Shown: positions 1 through 5,451, numbered from the stretch's first letter. The stretch: 6,299 bases of DNA from Nitrospirales bacterium (GCA_029261375.1 JAJDBL010000325.1:1-6299), one strand, 5' to 3'. Translations and numbers: made by a program. Notes: generated by a model not told the origin, from the letters alone.

Positions 1-1589
1 GCCTCGATCGCAAGGTGGAGCCTTTTTTGTAATTCACGCGCACTGATCGACGGATTGTCGATTGCGTCTGCGGCATGCGTGAGCTGATCCAGAATTGTTA
101 GGAGTGCGCCTTCACTTCGCGCATGTCGAGCATTGCCGAGAGCCCCCCCGGTCCTCTGACCGTATTGGTGAAGAAAGTCGCGTAGGCAGCGGTACTTCTG
201 AGTGAGAGGTGTGGACGGATCGGCCAGGGGAGTCAGTGCGTCCTCGATCTTCGCTAAGACCGTCACGACATTTCCAGCAAGCGAGGAGCGATTGTGGTGC
301 TCCATGCCTTTCATCGTAAGCTGTACAGGCTGGGTGCGAGTCTCACGACGCATTCGCATCCACGCGTCATGCCCCTGAACGATTTGCCGTTTGGTCAGCT
401 CTGCTTCAAGTGCGGCAATCGCATGGTCGCTGATTTCTGGAAAACTAAAGAATGGATTTCGAAGAAGCTGCATCGCGGGGCGAGAGTCTTCGGAGTGCTC
501 CAGGAAATCAAAGATAAGATCGACCGCAGCGAGGTAGGGTTCCGTGGCAAGAGGAAAGTCGTCCTGCAGTTGATAGGGAATTCCCGCTTGCCCAAAGATC
601 TCTTTTGCAAGATAGAGATAGGGCAGGGGGCTCGGAAGAACGACGGCGATGGCGTCGAGGTCAGGTAGTGTTCCTTGCGTGTGTAACATCTTCAGCAACC
701 TGGTGATGTTCCGCATCACCTCGGCGCGATCTCGTGCGATGAATATGCCTGGGGATGCATCGATAGGACCGATAAGGGTTGGGGGTGGCGATGGGGCATC
801 GACGCTGACAATTGCCACAGTACAGACCCTTTCGAGTGCCTTGACGGAGACATGCTGCCTTATGCCCGACGGGATACTGATCTTGATTGATTTGATCCCA
901 GGGGTAGCAGTGAAGTAGGCAAGGTGTGCTGGTGAAAGTGTTTCGTGACCGATGACGTGGATGTGTGAATAGGGAGAACGTACACTATGGGTGAGGAGTG
1001 CGTTGCATTGTGTGACGGCGTCGTGGAAGTGTAAGGAAGCGAGCTGCGCACGATAGCGGCGTAGGCTCTCCAGGAGAAACCGTGTTTGCTGCGCCATACG
1101 CTCCGCCCCGGCATCATCTGTGGCGTTAAACTCTCCGAAAGCGCGTTCTGCAAAATCATTGAGGCTGTAGCCCGCAAGACACATTCGATCATAAAGCGAG
1201 AGGATGCGTCGTGAGAGTCCGGTGCGAACCGTAAATGGGGGCGCACATTCCGTGTCTGCAACGTCGTGGAGACATTTTTCAAGAAGGGCCTGCCGAAACA
1301 GCGGTTCGACAGAAGTGACCGCGCCCAAAGATCGTGCCGCCAGATCCTCAAGAAACAGATGAACGGTAGAAATTGATGGAAGAACGACCGCCGAGCAATC
1401 CTGCAGCAGTTCGCGCTCCAACGCAGACTGAAGGATGTGTCCCGAAGCAGAAGTGGGAACAAGAATGAGAGTGCCGCGAACAGCAAGCGGATCAGCCGAT
1501 AGGCAATCCGTAAGCGAATCGAAAAGGTATGAGTGAACCGCTTTCCATCCATCGCAAAGTGTCAATGTTGGCGTGATGCGATCAGTCAT
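1..1589 (-). CDS. AddB-like PD-(D/E)XK nuclease-family protein, inactive-helicase part (3' end outside window)
   Basis: An uninterrupted minus-strand frame gives 529 complete codons and runs off the left edge, so the C-terminal half is missing. The fold resembles the UvrD-like part of AddB/RecBCD-type double-strand-break repair proteins. An N-terminal strand-loop-helix, LILVPTSASGHIL at residues 41-53, sits where Walker A normally lies. LPSISTVHLFLEDL follows at about 70-83, as in AddB proteins. HVIGHETLSPAHLAYF at about 211-226 sits where the DExx motif II would be. AVVLPSPLPYLYLAKEIFGQ plus AGIPYQL (about 315-341) and LLRNPFFSF (375-383) match the region after the helicase insertion. Neither GKT nor DE is present, so this half is probably a non-hydrolysing scaffold. 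In AddB a PD-(D/E)XK nuclease domain follows; here it would lie outside the window. The ATG at 1589 is chosen because it opens directly into the fold; only a weak purine stretch (ACGGAA) precedes it. It is first in its transcription direction, so an AddA partner could follow leftward. The family is inferred from pattern, not a search. Confidence 0.72.
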   Translation of the reverse strand, partial: MTDRITPTLTLCDGWKAVHSYLFDSLTDCLSADPLAVRGTLILVPTSASGHILQSALERELLQDCSAVVLPSISTVHLFLEDLAARSLGAVTSVEPLFRQALLEKCLHDVADTECAPPFTVRTGLSRRILSLYDRMCLAGYSLNDFAERAFGEFNATDDAGAERMAQQTRFLLESLRRYRAQLASLHFHDAVTQCNALLTHSVRSPYSHIHVIGHETLSPAHLAYFTATPGIKSIKISIPSGIRQHVSVKALERVCTVAIVSVDAPSPPPTLIGPIDASPGIFIARDRAEVMRNITRLLKMLHTQGTLPDLDAIAVVLPSPLPYLYLAKEIFGQAGIPYQLQDDFPLATEPYLAAVDLIFDFLEHSEDSRPAMQLLRNPFFSFPEISDHAIAALEAELTKRQIVQGHDAWMRMRRETRTQPVQLTMKGMEHHNRSSLAGNVVTVLAKIEDALTPLADPSTPLTQKYRCLRDFLHQYGQRTGGALGNARHARSEGALLTILDQLTHAADAIDNPSISARELQKRLHLAIE

Positions 1590-1637
1590 ATTCCGTCTTA
1601 TGCAATGTAATTTTGGAACACGATGTATTTCGTCCTC

Positions 1638-1680
1638 GTCATTCCGGGCTTGACCCGGAATCCAGGGTCCCCTTCTGGAT
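1638..1680. repeat. REP-like palindromic intergenic repeat
   Basis: ATTCCGGG at 1641-1648 and CCCGGAAT at 1654-1661 form a perfect 8-base-pair stem around the loop CTTGA. A second, weaker inverted pair follows (TCCAG at 1661-1665 and CTGGA at 1675-1679). The unit, beginning with GTCATTCCGGG and continuing into GAATCCAGGGTCCCC, resembles a short dispersed palindrome that I recall from intergenic DNA of many proteobacteria and other bacteria. The resemblance comes from memory. There is one copy in this window. It lies about 50 bases upstream of the AddB-like start codon and could affect transcription or mRNA ends there, but no T-tract follows it in either direction, so it is not a typical intrinsic terminator. 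Confidence 0.7.
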
Positions 1681-1809
1681 ATGCGTCTGCGCGTGTCTAG
1701 CGGCTTTGGCGTTGTTGAAGGCCAACAATGCTCTCGTTGCTTGGGACGCTGTCAGCCTCGTGGGCAAAGTTAAATTAATGTAGTACGTGTGATGGATGGC
1801 GGATATGGT

Positions 1810-1850
1810 ACCCCTTCCCCCCTGGCGGGGGAAGGTGGGGGTGGGGGGGA
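1810..1850. repeat. G-rich hairpin repeat, possible G-quadruplex
   Basis: CCTTCCCCC at 1813-1821 pairs perfectly with GGGGGAAGG at 1827-1835 around a 5-base loop (CTGGC). The 3' side continues with GGGGG at 1837-1841 and seven consecutive G at 1843-1849. The plus strand therefore has three close G-runs, the last long enough to split into two, which satisfies a loose G-quadruplex pattern. The reverse complement (C-runs, then a TTCCCCC/GGGGGAA hairpin) resembles the composite repeat at 3800-3866, so the two appear to be members of one intergenic family in opposite orientation. It sits about 130 bases upstream of the spondin/Kazal start codon. Confidence 0.65.
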
Positions 1851-1965
1851 TCCTTCCGATGCTGCGGCTCGCAGGATTCAGCTGCCCCTATGTCGTTTCT
1901 AGCATCACACTAGTTTTGGAGATCAACTTAGGTATATGCTTGAAGCGTCACGTTTGGCGAACCGT

Positions 1966-1972
1966 GAAGGAG
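1966..1972 (+). promoter_or_regulatory. Ribosome binding site that fixes the spondin/Kazal start
   Basis: GAAGGAG lies 8 bases upstream of the GTG at 1981, which is ideal spacing. An in-frame ATG at 1936 has no comparable site and would put 15 extra residues before the basic start of the signal peptide. The GTG is therefore the preferred initiation codon. Confidence 0.8.
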
Positions 1973-1980
1973 AAAACATC

Positions 1981-2877
1981 GTGCGTAAACAGCTTCCAGT
2001 CTTATTTACCCGACTAGCTCTATTCAGTATCATCCTAGCCCTAGCAACCCCGTTGCATGCACAAACCACTGACGAACTCCCAGGCTACACCGTGACGATA
2101 ACAAACCTGACCAAAGCACAGCGGATGTCGGCACCATTGATCTGGAGTCACAACACACAATCGACATTCTTCGAGCTCGGGATGCCAGCGAGTCAAGCGC
2201 TAGCAACCGGTGCAGAATCTGGGAGTACAGCGGACCTGTCAGCTATCTTCCTTCGGTCTGCTGACGTCGCGAATGTCGTCAAGTCAGGACAGGGAACCTT
2301 GTTTCCAGGAGGCTCAGTAAGTTTAACCGTGAGGGCAGGCGGGGACTTTAATAGACTTTCGTATATCTCGATGTTAAATCCAACTAACGATGCGTTTGCC
2401 GGGCTTCAAGGCTTTAAGGTTCCCAATAATAACAAACTAAAAGTTGTGGATGTCCCTGCATATGACGCAGGAAGCGAAACCAACGACGAACTCTGCAAGT
2501 CAATTCCTGGAACAACCTGCCGCGGAGAAGGCGTATCCACCAATGACAGGGGAGAGGGGTTTGTATACCTCCATACTGGCATTCACGGGCCCGGAGATCT
2601 AAAACCAGAGGACCGCGATTGGCGAAACCCCGTGGTGAGACTGACCATTCAACGGGTATGTGGAGGCATCCAAGGTCTGTCATGCGCCGAGGGGCACATC
2701 TGTGATCTCCCGAGCGCTCAATGTCAGTCAGCTGATTTACAGGGCGTATGTGTCGAGCGGCCTGACGCCTGTATTCAGGTCTTTGATCCAGTGTGCGGAT
2801 GCGATGGAAAGACGTACTCAAATGATTGCGAGCGCCTCATGAACGGTATCCCGAAAGACCACGATGGTGCCTGTTAA
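1981..2877 (+). CDS. Exported spondin-domain protein with C-terminal Kazal-type inhibitor domain
   Basis: This is a 298-residue predicted extracytoplasmic protein. A Sec signal peptide occupies residues 1-27: a basic start (MRKQ), a hydrophobic core, and likely cleavage after LHA before Q28. Residues about 35-225 match the bacterial Spondin_N pattern (PF06468): APLIWSHNTQSTFFELGMPA, a SADVANVV segment, FPGGSVSLTV, ISMLNPTNDAFAGL, VPAYDAGSETNDE and HTGIHGPGDL. C172 and C180 could form a disulfide within it. Residues 227-298 hold ten cysteines: a linker (C227, C235, C241, C248) and then a Kazal-type domain (C257, C264, C272, C274, C283, C298) with the signature PVCGCDGKTYSNDC. Spacing from C264 to C272 (seven residues) and from C272 to C283 (ten) equals classical Kazal inhibitors, which places Gln266 at the P1 position. 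The family context suggests a secreted adhesion or protease-resisting role, but substrate and partner are unknown. No downstream partner is co-oriented; the next gene is convergent. The start is GTG 1981, chosen on its ribosome binding site. Confidence 0.87.
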   Translation: MRKQLPVLFTRLALFSIILALATPLHAQTTDELPGYTVTITNLTKAQRMSAPLIWSHNTQSTFFELGMPASQALATGAESGSTADLSAIFLRSADVANVVKSGQGTLFPGGSVSLTVRAGGDFNRLSYISMLNPTNDAFAGLQGFKVPNNNKLKVVDVPAYDAGSETNDELCKSIPGTTCRGEGVSTNDRGEGFVYLHTGIHGPGDLKPEDRDWRNPVVRLTIQRVCGGIQGLSCAEGHICDLPSAQCQSADLQGVCVERPDACIQVFDPVCGCDGKTYSNDCERLMNGIPKDHDGAC

Positions 2878-2978
2878 GGTATCAACATCTCCAGAACAAC
2901 GCATGGGATGTCCTTGCAAGTCTGTGGCGCACGTGTGACGTTGCAGCAAAGGGTGATATCGATATGACGCATTCCGAA

Positions 2979-3001
2979 GTGCGGGTGTACGCGCCACGCA
3001 C
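2979..3001. other. Hairpin between convergent genes, weak terminator candidate
   Basis: GTGCG plus GGTG (2979-2987) can pair with CGCC (2992-2995) and CGCAC (2997-3001) around a TACG loop, with one bulged A at 2996 and one G-T pair. It lies in the 146-base gap between the ends of the two convergent exported-protein genes, where a bidirectional terminator would be expected. No T-run follows on either strand, so intrinsic termination is doubtful. I see no other structure in this gap. Confidence 0.3.
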
Positions 3002-3023
3002 ATGGGAAGTCACGCCTTGAAAA

Positions 3024-3737
3024 TCAGAAGTCCCACTCAAACCAGATTTCGTGTCCGGTGCTCAGTGGCTGTTCTGTTTCCGGATCTAGCTGGCCACCGG
3101 GGACGAGGCCATGTCCGACATTGTCTTCACAGTGACTGACGATGCGAAGGGTGAACGGAACGAGCGGACCTGTTCCAATGGCCACAGGGCTAAAGCTATC
3201 ATTCACTTCATGAAACGGAACTGCGCCTCGTATAAGAGGAAAATCAAGTGCAATCTTTAAACGTCCGTTGCCATCTGTATCGGTGAAGAATCCATTAATC
3301 ACGTTGTCTGATCCTTCTCCGTTATCGCCTGTCCCGATTGGAAATGCATTGTCGTCAATATTCCCGTCTGGTGTGACAGAGGCAAGGTCGTTGATTGCAG
3401 CGATGGGTGCCATCGGTGTTGATCCCATTCTGGACATGCCATTGAATGCTAATGGACTTTCCCCTGCCATCCTGATCCAAACGGTCCAGAGAACATCAGG
3501 CACGCTTTCTTTTACTTTGACGGTGATCTTTGTTCTTCCATCACTCTGTCTAATCGTGGCTTTGGCGAAGGAGTTGGGCCATGCGGACGACAGGCCACAT
3601 GCGGTCTCTTCCACAACCACGCTCTCGAAGTTTGCCGTGATTTTCGTTTGGGCTTGTGATGTAGAGATACTAAATACGAGAAGGATAATCGCAAGAATCC
3701 CAAGTGACGTACTTGTCTCTCTTAGTAATGCTGTCAT
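3024..3737 (-). CDS. Predicted exported protein of unknown function
   Basis: I do not recognise a named family. The 237-residue product has a clear Sec signal peptide: one early Arg, a hydrophobic core at about 12-24, and a likely cleavage after SQA between residues 29 and 30. The mature part alternates short beta-strand-like stretches (residues about 68-77, ITVKVKES and 83-90, LWTVWIRM) and has only two cysteines, C47 and C203, which could form one disulfide joining the two ends of the domain. DTDGNG at 153-158 resembles a calcium-binding aspartate loop. The C-terminal block, VPFTLRIVSHCEDNVGHG at 193-210 followed by HEIWFEWDF at the end, looks like a conserved core with His202 and His209 near C203. 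A compact secreted beta-sandwich is a reasonable inference; a catalytic role is not shown. The ATG at 3737 is supported by a strong ribosome binding site. The gene is convergent with the spondin/Kazal gene. Confidence 0.82.
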   Translation of the reverse strand: MTALLRETSTSLGILAIILLVFSISTSQAQTKITANFESVVVEETACGLSSAWPNSFAKATIRQSDGRTKITVKVKESVPDVLWTVWIRMAGESPLAFNGMSRMGSTPMAPIAAINDLASVTPDGNIDDNAFPIGTGDNGEGSDNVINGFFTDTDGNGRLKIALDFPLIRGAVPFHEVNDSFSPVAIGTGPLVPFTLRIVSHCEDNVGHGLVPGGQLDPETEQPLSTGHEIWFEWDF

Positions 3738-3742
3738 GACGC

Positions 3743-3749
3743 CTCCTCC
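3743..3749 (-). promoter_or_regulatory. Strong ribosome binding site of the unknown exported protein
   Basis: Read on the minus strand, GGAGGAG lies 5 bases before the ATG at 3737. It is the best Shine-Dalgarno match in the window and settles the start of the gene. Confidence 0.8.
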
Positions 3750-3783
3750 ATTAGAACTACGTTAGACTCATAATCGGAACACG

Positions 3784-3807
3784 TGGAGGGAATCATGAAT
3801 CCCTCCA
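3784..3807. promoter_or_regulatory. 24-base near-perfect palindrome upstream of exported-protein gene
   Basis: The arms TGGAGGGA (3784-3791) and TCCCTCCA (3800-3807) are exact reverse complements, and the centre TCATGA (3793-3798) is itself a perfect palindrome. Only the A-A pair at 3792 and 3799 breaks the symmetry. The site lies 47 bases upstream of the start codon at 3737, where a promoter for that gene would be expected, so it could be a dimeric repressor or activator site. It also touches the composite repeat that begins at about 3800, so it may instead be that repeat's own terminal structure. I see no strong -35/-10 pair beside it. Confidence 0.45.
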
Positions 3808-3866
3808 TCCCAACCCCTTCGACCATGCTCGGGACAGGGTTTCCCTGCAAGCGGGGAAAGGGACAT
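3800..3866. repeat. Composite intergenic repeat with a nested second element
   Basis: The block starts TCCCTCCATCCCAACCC and ends with a hairpin whose arms TTTCCCTG (3840-3847) and CGGGGAAA (3852-3859) enclose a CAAG loop. These two parts resemble the reverse complement of the G-rich repeat at 1810-1850. Between them lies a separate segment (about 3817-3839, CTTCGACCATGCTCGGGACA then GGG), absent from the first copy and bounded by the inverted ends AACCC (3812-3816) and GGGTT (3837-3841). The inserted segment resembles another dispersed intergenic element that I recall only approximately (CCCTTCGAC then CTCAGG). The remaining gap to 4004 holds no gene that I can support. Confidence 0.55.
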
Positions 3867-4004
3867 AGATGACGCACGCATCATGTGGCGTGTCTAAATC
3901 TGCCCCATATGCGCATGCAGTGTACCACCGAATTGTCATGGGAACGTCACACGCCTCGGATGCCATAATGATTTTTTGATGATGTTTTTACGGGAGCGTT
4001 TCGG

Positions 4005-4346
4005 TCAGTGTCCAACGAGATAGTTGACCAGTGCACCACCTATTGTCAGCGACACGGTGCCGATCGCGAGAGGTGTGACGCCGGTAATTTCGAAGCTGTC
4101 GAGTATTTTGTCCGTAACCCATAAGAGGAATGCGTTTAACACAAGGTGAAACAAACCGAATGTGACGAGGATAAGCGGGAAAGCGAGAAAGACGAGGATG
4201 CCTTTAAACAGCCATGAGAGGATGGAGTAGGTCAGGGCGACGGCGATCGCTGCGCCATAGTTTTTCACGGTGATTCCTGGGACGAGTGTGGCGACGATGA
4301 GAACGAGGAGAGCGTTGAGCAGAAGGATAATCAGAATAGAAATCAT
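4005..4346 (-). CDS. Small four-helix membrane protein, Phage_holin_4_2 family (PF04020)
   Basis: The 113-residue product is almost entirely hydrophobic. Four likely membrane segments lie at about 2-22, 31-46, 49-75 and 92-110. Family features include LVPGITVKNY after helix one, PLILVTFGLFHLVLNAFLLW across the third segment, and the GVTPLAIGT turn into the last. Despite the name, members are common chromosomal inner-membrane proteins with no established lysis role, and there are no phage genes here. The start is 22 bases after the oxidoreductase stop on the same strand, so the two are probably co-transcribed. The nearest Shine-Dalgarno-like sequence, GTGGAG, is 13 bases from the ATG, which is longer than ideal. 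Genes of this family often sit beside ahcY in proteobacteria, which supports linkage with the methyl cycle without showing a function. No terminator is visible after the stop. Confidence 0.85.
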   Translation of the reverse strand: MISILIILLLNALLVLIVATLVPGITVKNYGAAIAVALTYSILSWLFKGILVFLAFPLILVTFGLFHLVLNAFLLWVTDKILDSFEITGVTPLAIGTVSLTIGGALVNYLVGH

Positions 4347-4368
4347 GGTGTAGGGTAATCTCCACGTT

Positions 4369-5364
4369 TCATTGTCGGTTTAAATAGATGACTTTCTCAC
4401 GTTTTCCAGTCTGAGCTGACCGATAGCACGCATGAGCAATTGCCAGTGAGGCCATCCCGTCGTTTACGGTAATCTTCAACGGTTCTTTTCGACGAAATGC
4501 TCGGGTGGCATCCTTGAGCACGTTCTTCACTGTCATGGTCATCTCGCCAACTGAAATTGTTTTTGAGCCCTTGTGGTTCACGAATTCAAGAGAGTTTCGA
4601 ACATGATCGCCTATGAGCATCCCTTTCGGGCCCAGCAATTCGATTCCTCCATTTCGTCCCTGGAGATACTTGGATCCTTCGAGCGTAATTTGAATGCCTC
4701 GGCGGGTTTTCATGATTGCCGTGAATTGGTCTTCCACTTCCTTCTCTAATACTCGGCCAAGAATACACGACACGTGTGTAATTGTATCTTGGGAGATGTG
4801 ACGCGCAAGATCAAACATGTGTACGCCAGTCTGAATGATATTCCCTCCGCCAGCGTCACGCTTGCTGTGTTCCCATGCTTGAGGTTTATGTTCGAGCCGC
4901 TGTGTCAGATTTATTCCCTGAAGCGTGCCAATGCGGTGTTGGTGTTTGATTGCTGTGTTTACGACGTTTGAGTATCGGAGGGTATGAGCAAAAAACAGAA
5001 GGACGCCTTGTCGTTGCGCTTTCGCAGCGGCTTGTATTATGGCCTTGCCATCCTGAAGTGTTGAGGCAAGGGGTTTTTCGAGGATGACGTGTTTTCCAGC
5101 CGCTAGGGCTGTGGTTGCTATGGTCCGATGCAAGGAAGAGGGAACACAGATGACAATCGCATCAACGTTTGGAGTTTGAATAAGGTGTTGCCATGATTCT
5201 GCCCAGGCGACTCCGAGGGCCTTCGCCTCTGCTTTTCCTTTACGGGTGTTTACGCGTGTGACGGCAACGAGATCTGCGTGATTGGTATCGTGTTGGATAT
5301 GGCGAATGTAACGTTCGCCTTGGCGACCCATACCAACAACGCCATACCTAATTCGATCTTTCAT
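4369..5364 (-). CDS. Gfo/Idh/MocA-family NAD(P)-dependent oxidoreductase
   Basis: A complete 331-residue protein of usual family length. The N-terminal Rossmann domain (about 5-120) has the dinucleotide loop GVVGMGRQG (residues 8-16), an AIVICVPSSLHR strand and turn (69-80), and the diagnostic EKP motif in ILEKPLA (94-100). The C-terminal alpha/beta domain contains DAGGGNIIQTGVHMFDL (170-186). His182 and Asp185 there match the usual catalytic His and its partner, and with Lys97 they make an active enzyme likely. The reaction is presumably oxidation or reduction of a sugar, cyclitol or related hydroxyl/carbonyl compound in the cytoplasm; the substrate cannot be read from sequence. The ATG at 5364 is required because the Rossmann strand begins at residue 6. 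No Shine-Dalgarno sequence precedes it, and the ahcY terminator ends only 11 bases upstream. The holin-like gene follows after 22 bases. Confidence 0.9.
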   Translation of the reverse strand: MKDRIRYGVVGMGRQGERYIRHIQHDTNHADLVAVTRVNTRKGKAEAKALGVAWAESWQHLIQTPNVDAIVICVPSSLHRTIATTALAAGKHVILEKPLASTLQDGKAIIQAAAKAQRQGVLLFFAHTLRYSNVVNTAIKHQHRIGTLQGINLTQRLEHKPQAWEHSKRDAGGGNIIQTGVHMFDLARHISQDTITHVSCILGRVLEKEVEDQFTAIMKTRRGIQITLEGSKYLQGRNGGIELLGPKGMLIGDHVRNSLEFVNHKGSKTISVGEMTMTVKNVLKDATRAFRRKEPLKITVNDGMASLAIAHACYRSAQTGKREKVIYLNRQ

Positions 5365-5375
5365 TGGAAACTCAG

Positions 5376-5414
5376 AAAAAACATGGGGGCCTTCCAGTTA
5401 CTGAAAGGCCCCCA
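5376..5414 (-). terminator. Rho-independent terminator after ahcY
   Basis: On the minus strand, TGGGGGCCTT (5414-5405) pairs perfectly with AAGGCCCCCA (5393-5384). The stem can continue past one mismatch with three more pairs, CAG with CTG. Two bases after the stem come six T residues (5381-5376). A GC-rich 10-base-pair stem plus T-tract is a textbook intrinsic terminator. It lies 37 bases after the ahcY stop codon. It is read leftward and finishes 11 bases before the oxidoreductase start codon. Confidence 0.92.
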
Positions 5415-5451
5415 ATGATATTCTGCGATGTCGATGTGCCTGGTGTATCGA

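Larger units (their letters stand above)
1590..1980. other. Divergent intergenic region with repeats
   Basis: This 391-base stretch separates the leftward AddB-like gene from the rightward spondin/Kazal gene and should hold both promoters. I see no convincing gene in it: the short plus-strand frame at 1796-2017 starts in the G-rich repeat and has no Shine-Dalgarno sequence. It contains a REP-like palindrome (1641-1661), a smaller hairpin (arms 1709-1716 and 1724-1731, one G-T pair, 7-base loop, no T-tract) and a G-rich hairpin repeat (1810-1850). An A+T-rich patch lies at 1769-1783. The sequence TATATG at 1933-1938 could be a -10 box for the rightward gene, but the element 16 bases upstream of it (TAGTTT) is a poor -35, so I make no promoter call. 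Confidence 0.6.

Noticed and set aside
294..918. Plus-strand open frames at 294-668 and 649-918
   Set aside because: Both lie antisense within the AddB-like gene, lack good ribosome binding sites and show no family motifs.
860..1552. A 230-codon minus-strand open frame inside the AddB-like gene
   Set aside because: It is out of frame with the longer continuous reading frame. Its translation is rich in Arg, Ser and Phe with no domain pattern, whereas the other frame gives recognisable AddB-like segments.
1936..1980. An upstream ATG start for the spondin/Kazal gene
   Set aside because: It has no Shine-Dalgarno sequence and would add 15 polar residues before the signal peptide, while GTG 1981 has GAAGGAG at ideal spacing.
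1590..1980. CRISPR array or small RNA in the repeat-bearing intergenic region
   Set aside because: There are no regularly spaced direct repeats, and no promoter-terminator pair that would define an RNA gene.
2414..2821. A 135-codon minus-strand frame antisense to the spondin/Kazal gene
   Set aside because: The opposite strand encodes clear Spondin_N and Kazal motifs. This translation is Arg-rich with no recognisable features.
3268..3765. A 165-codon plus-strand frame antisense to the unknown exported protein
   Set aside because: The minus-strand frame has a signal peptide and a strong ribosome binding site. The plus-strand frame has no ribosome binding site and looks like its mirror in composition.
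3971..3990. T-rich run after the holin-like gene as a possible terminator
   Set aside because: The T-runs are on the plus strand, so they read as A-runs for the leftward gene, and no stem accompanies them.
4005..4346. Reading the holin-like gene as a sign of a prophage
   Set aside because: PF04020 proteins are widespread chromosomal membrane proteins. There is no endolysin, phage structural gene, integrase or attachment site nearby.
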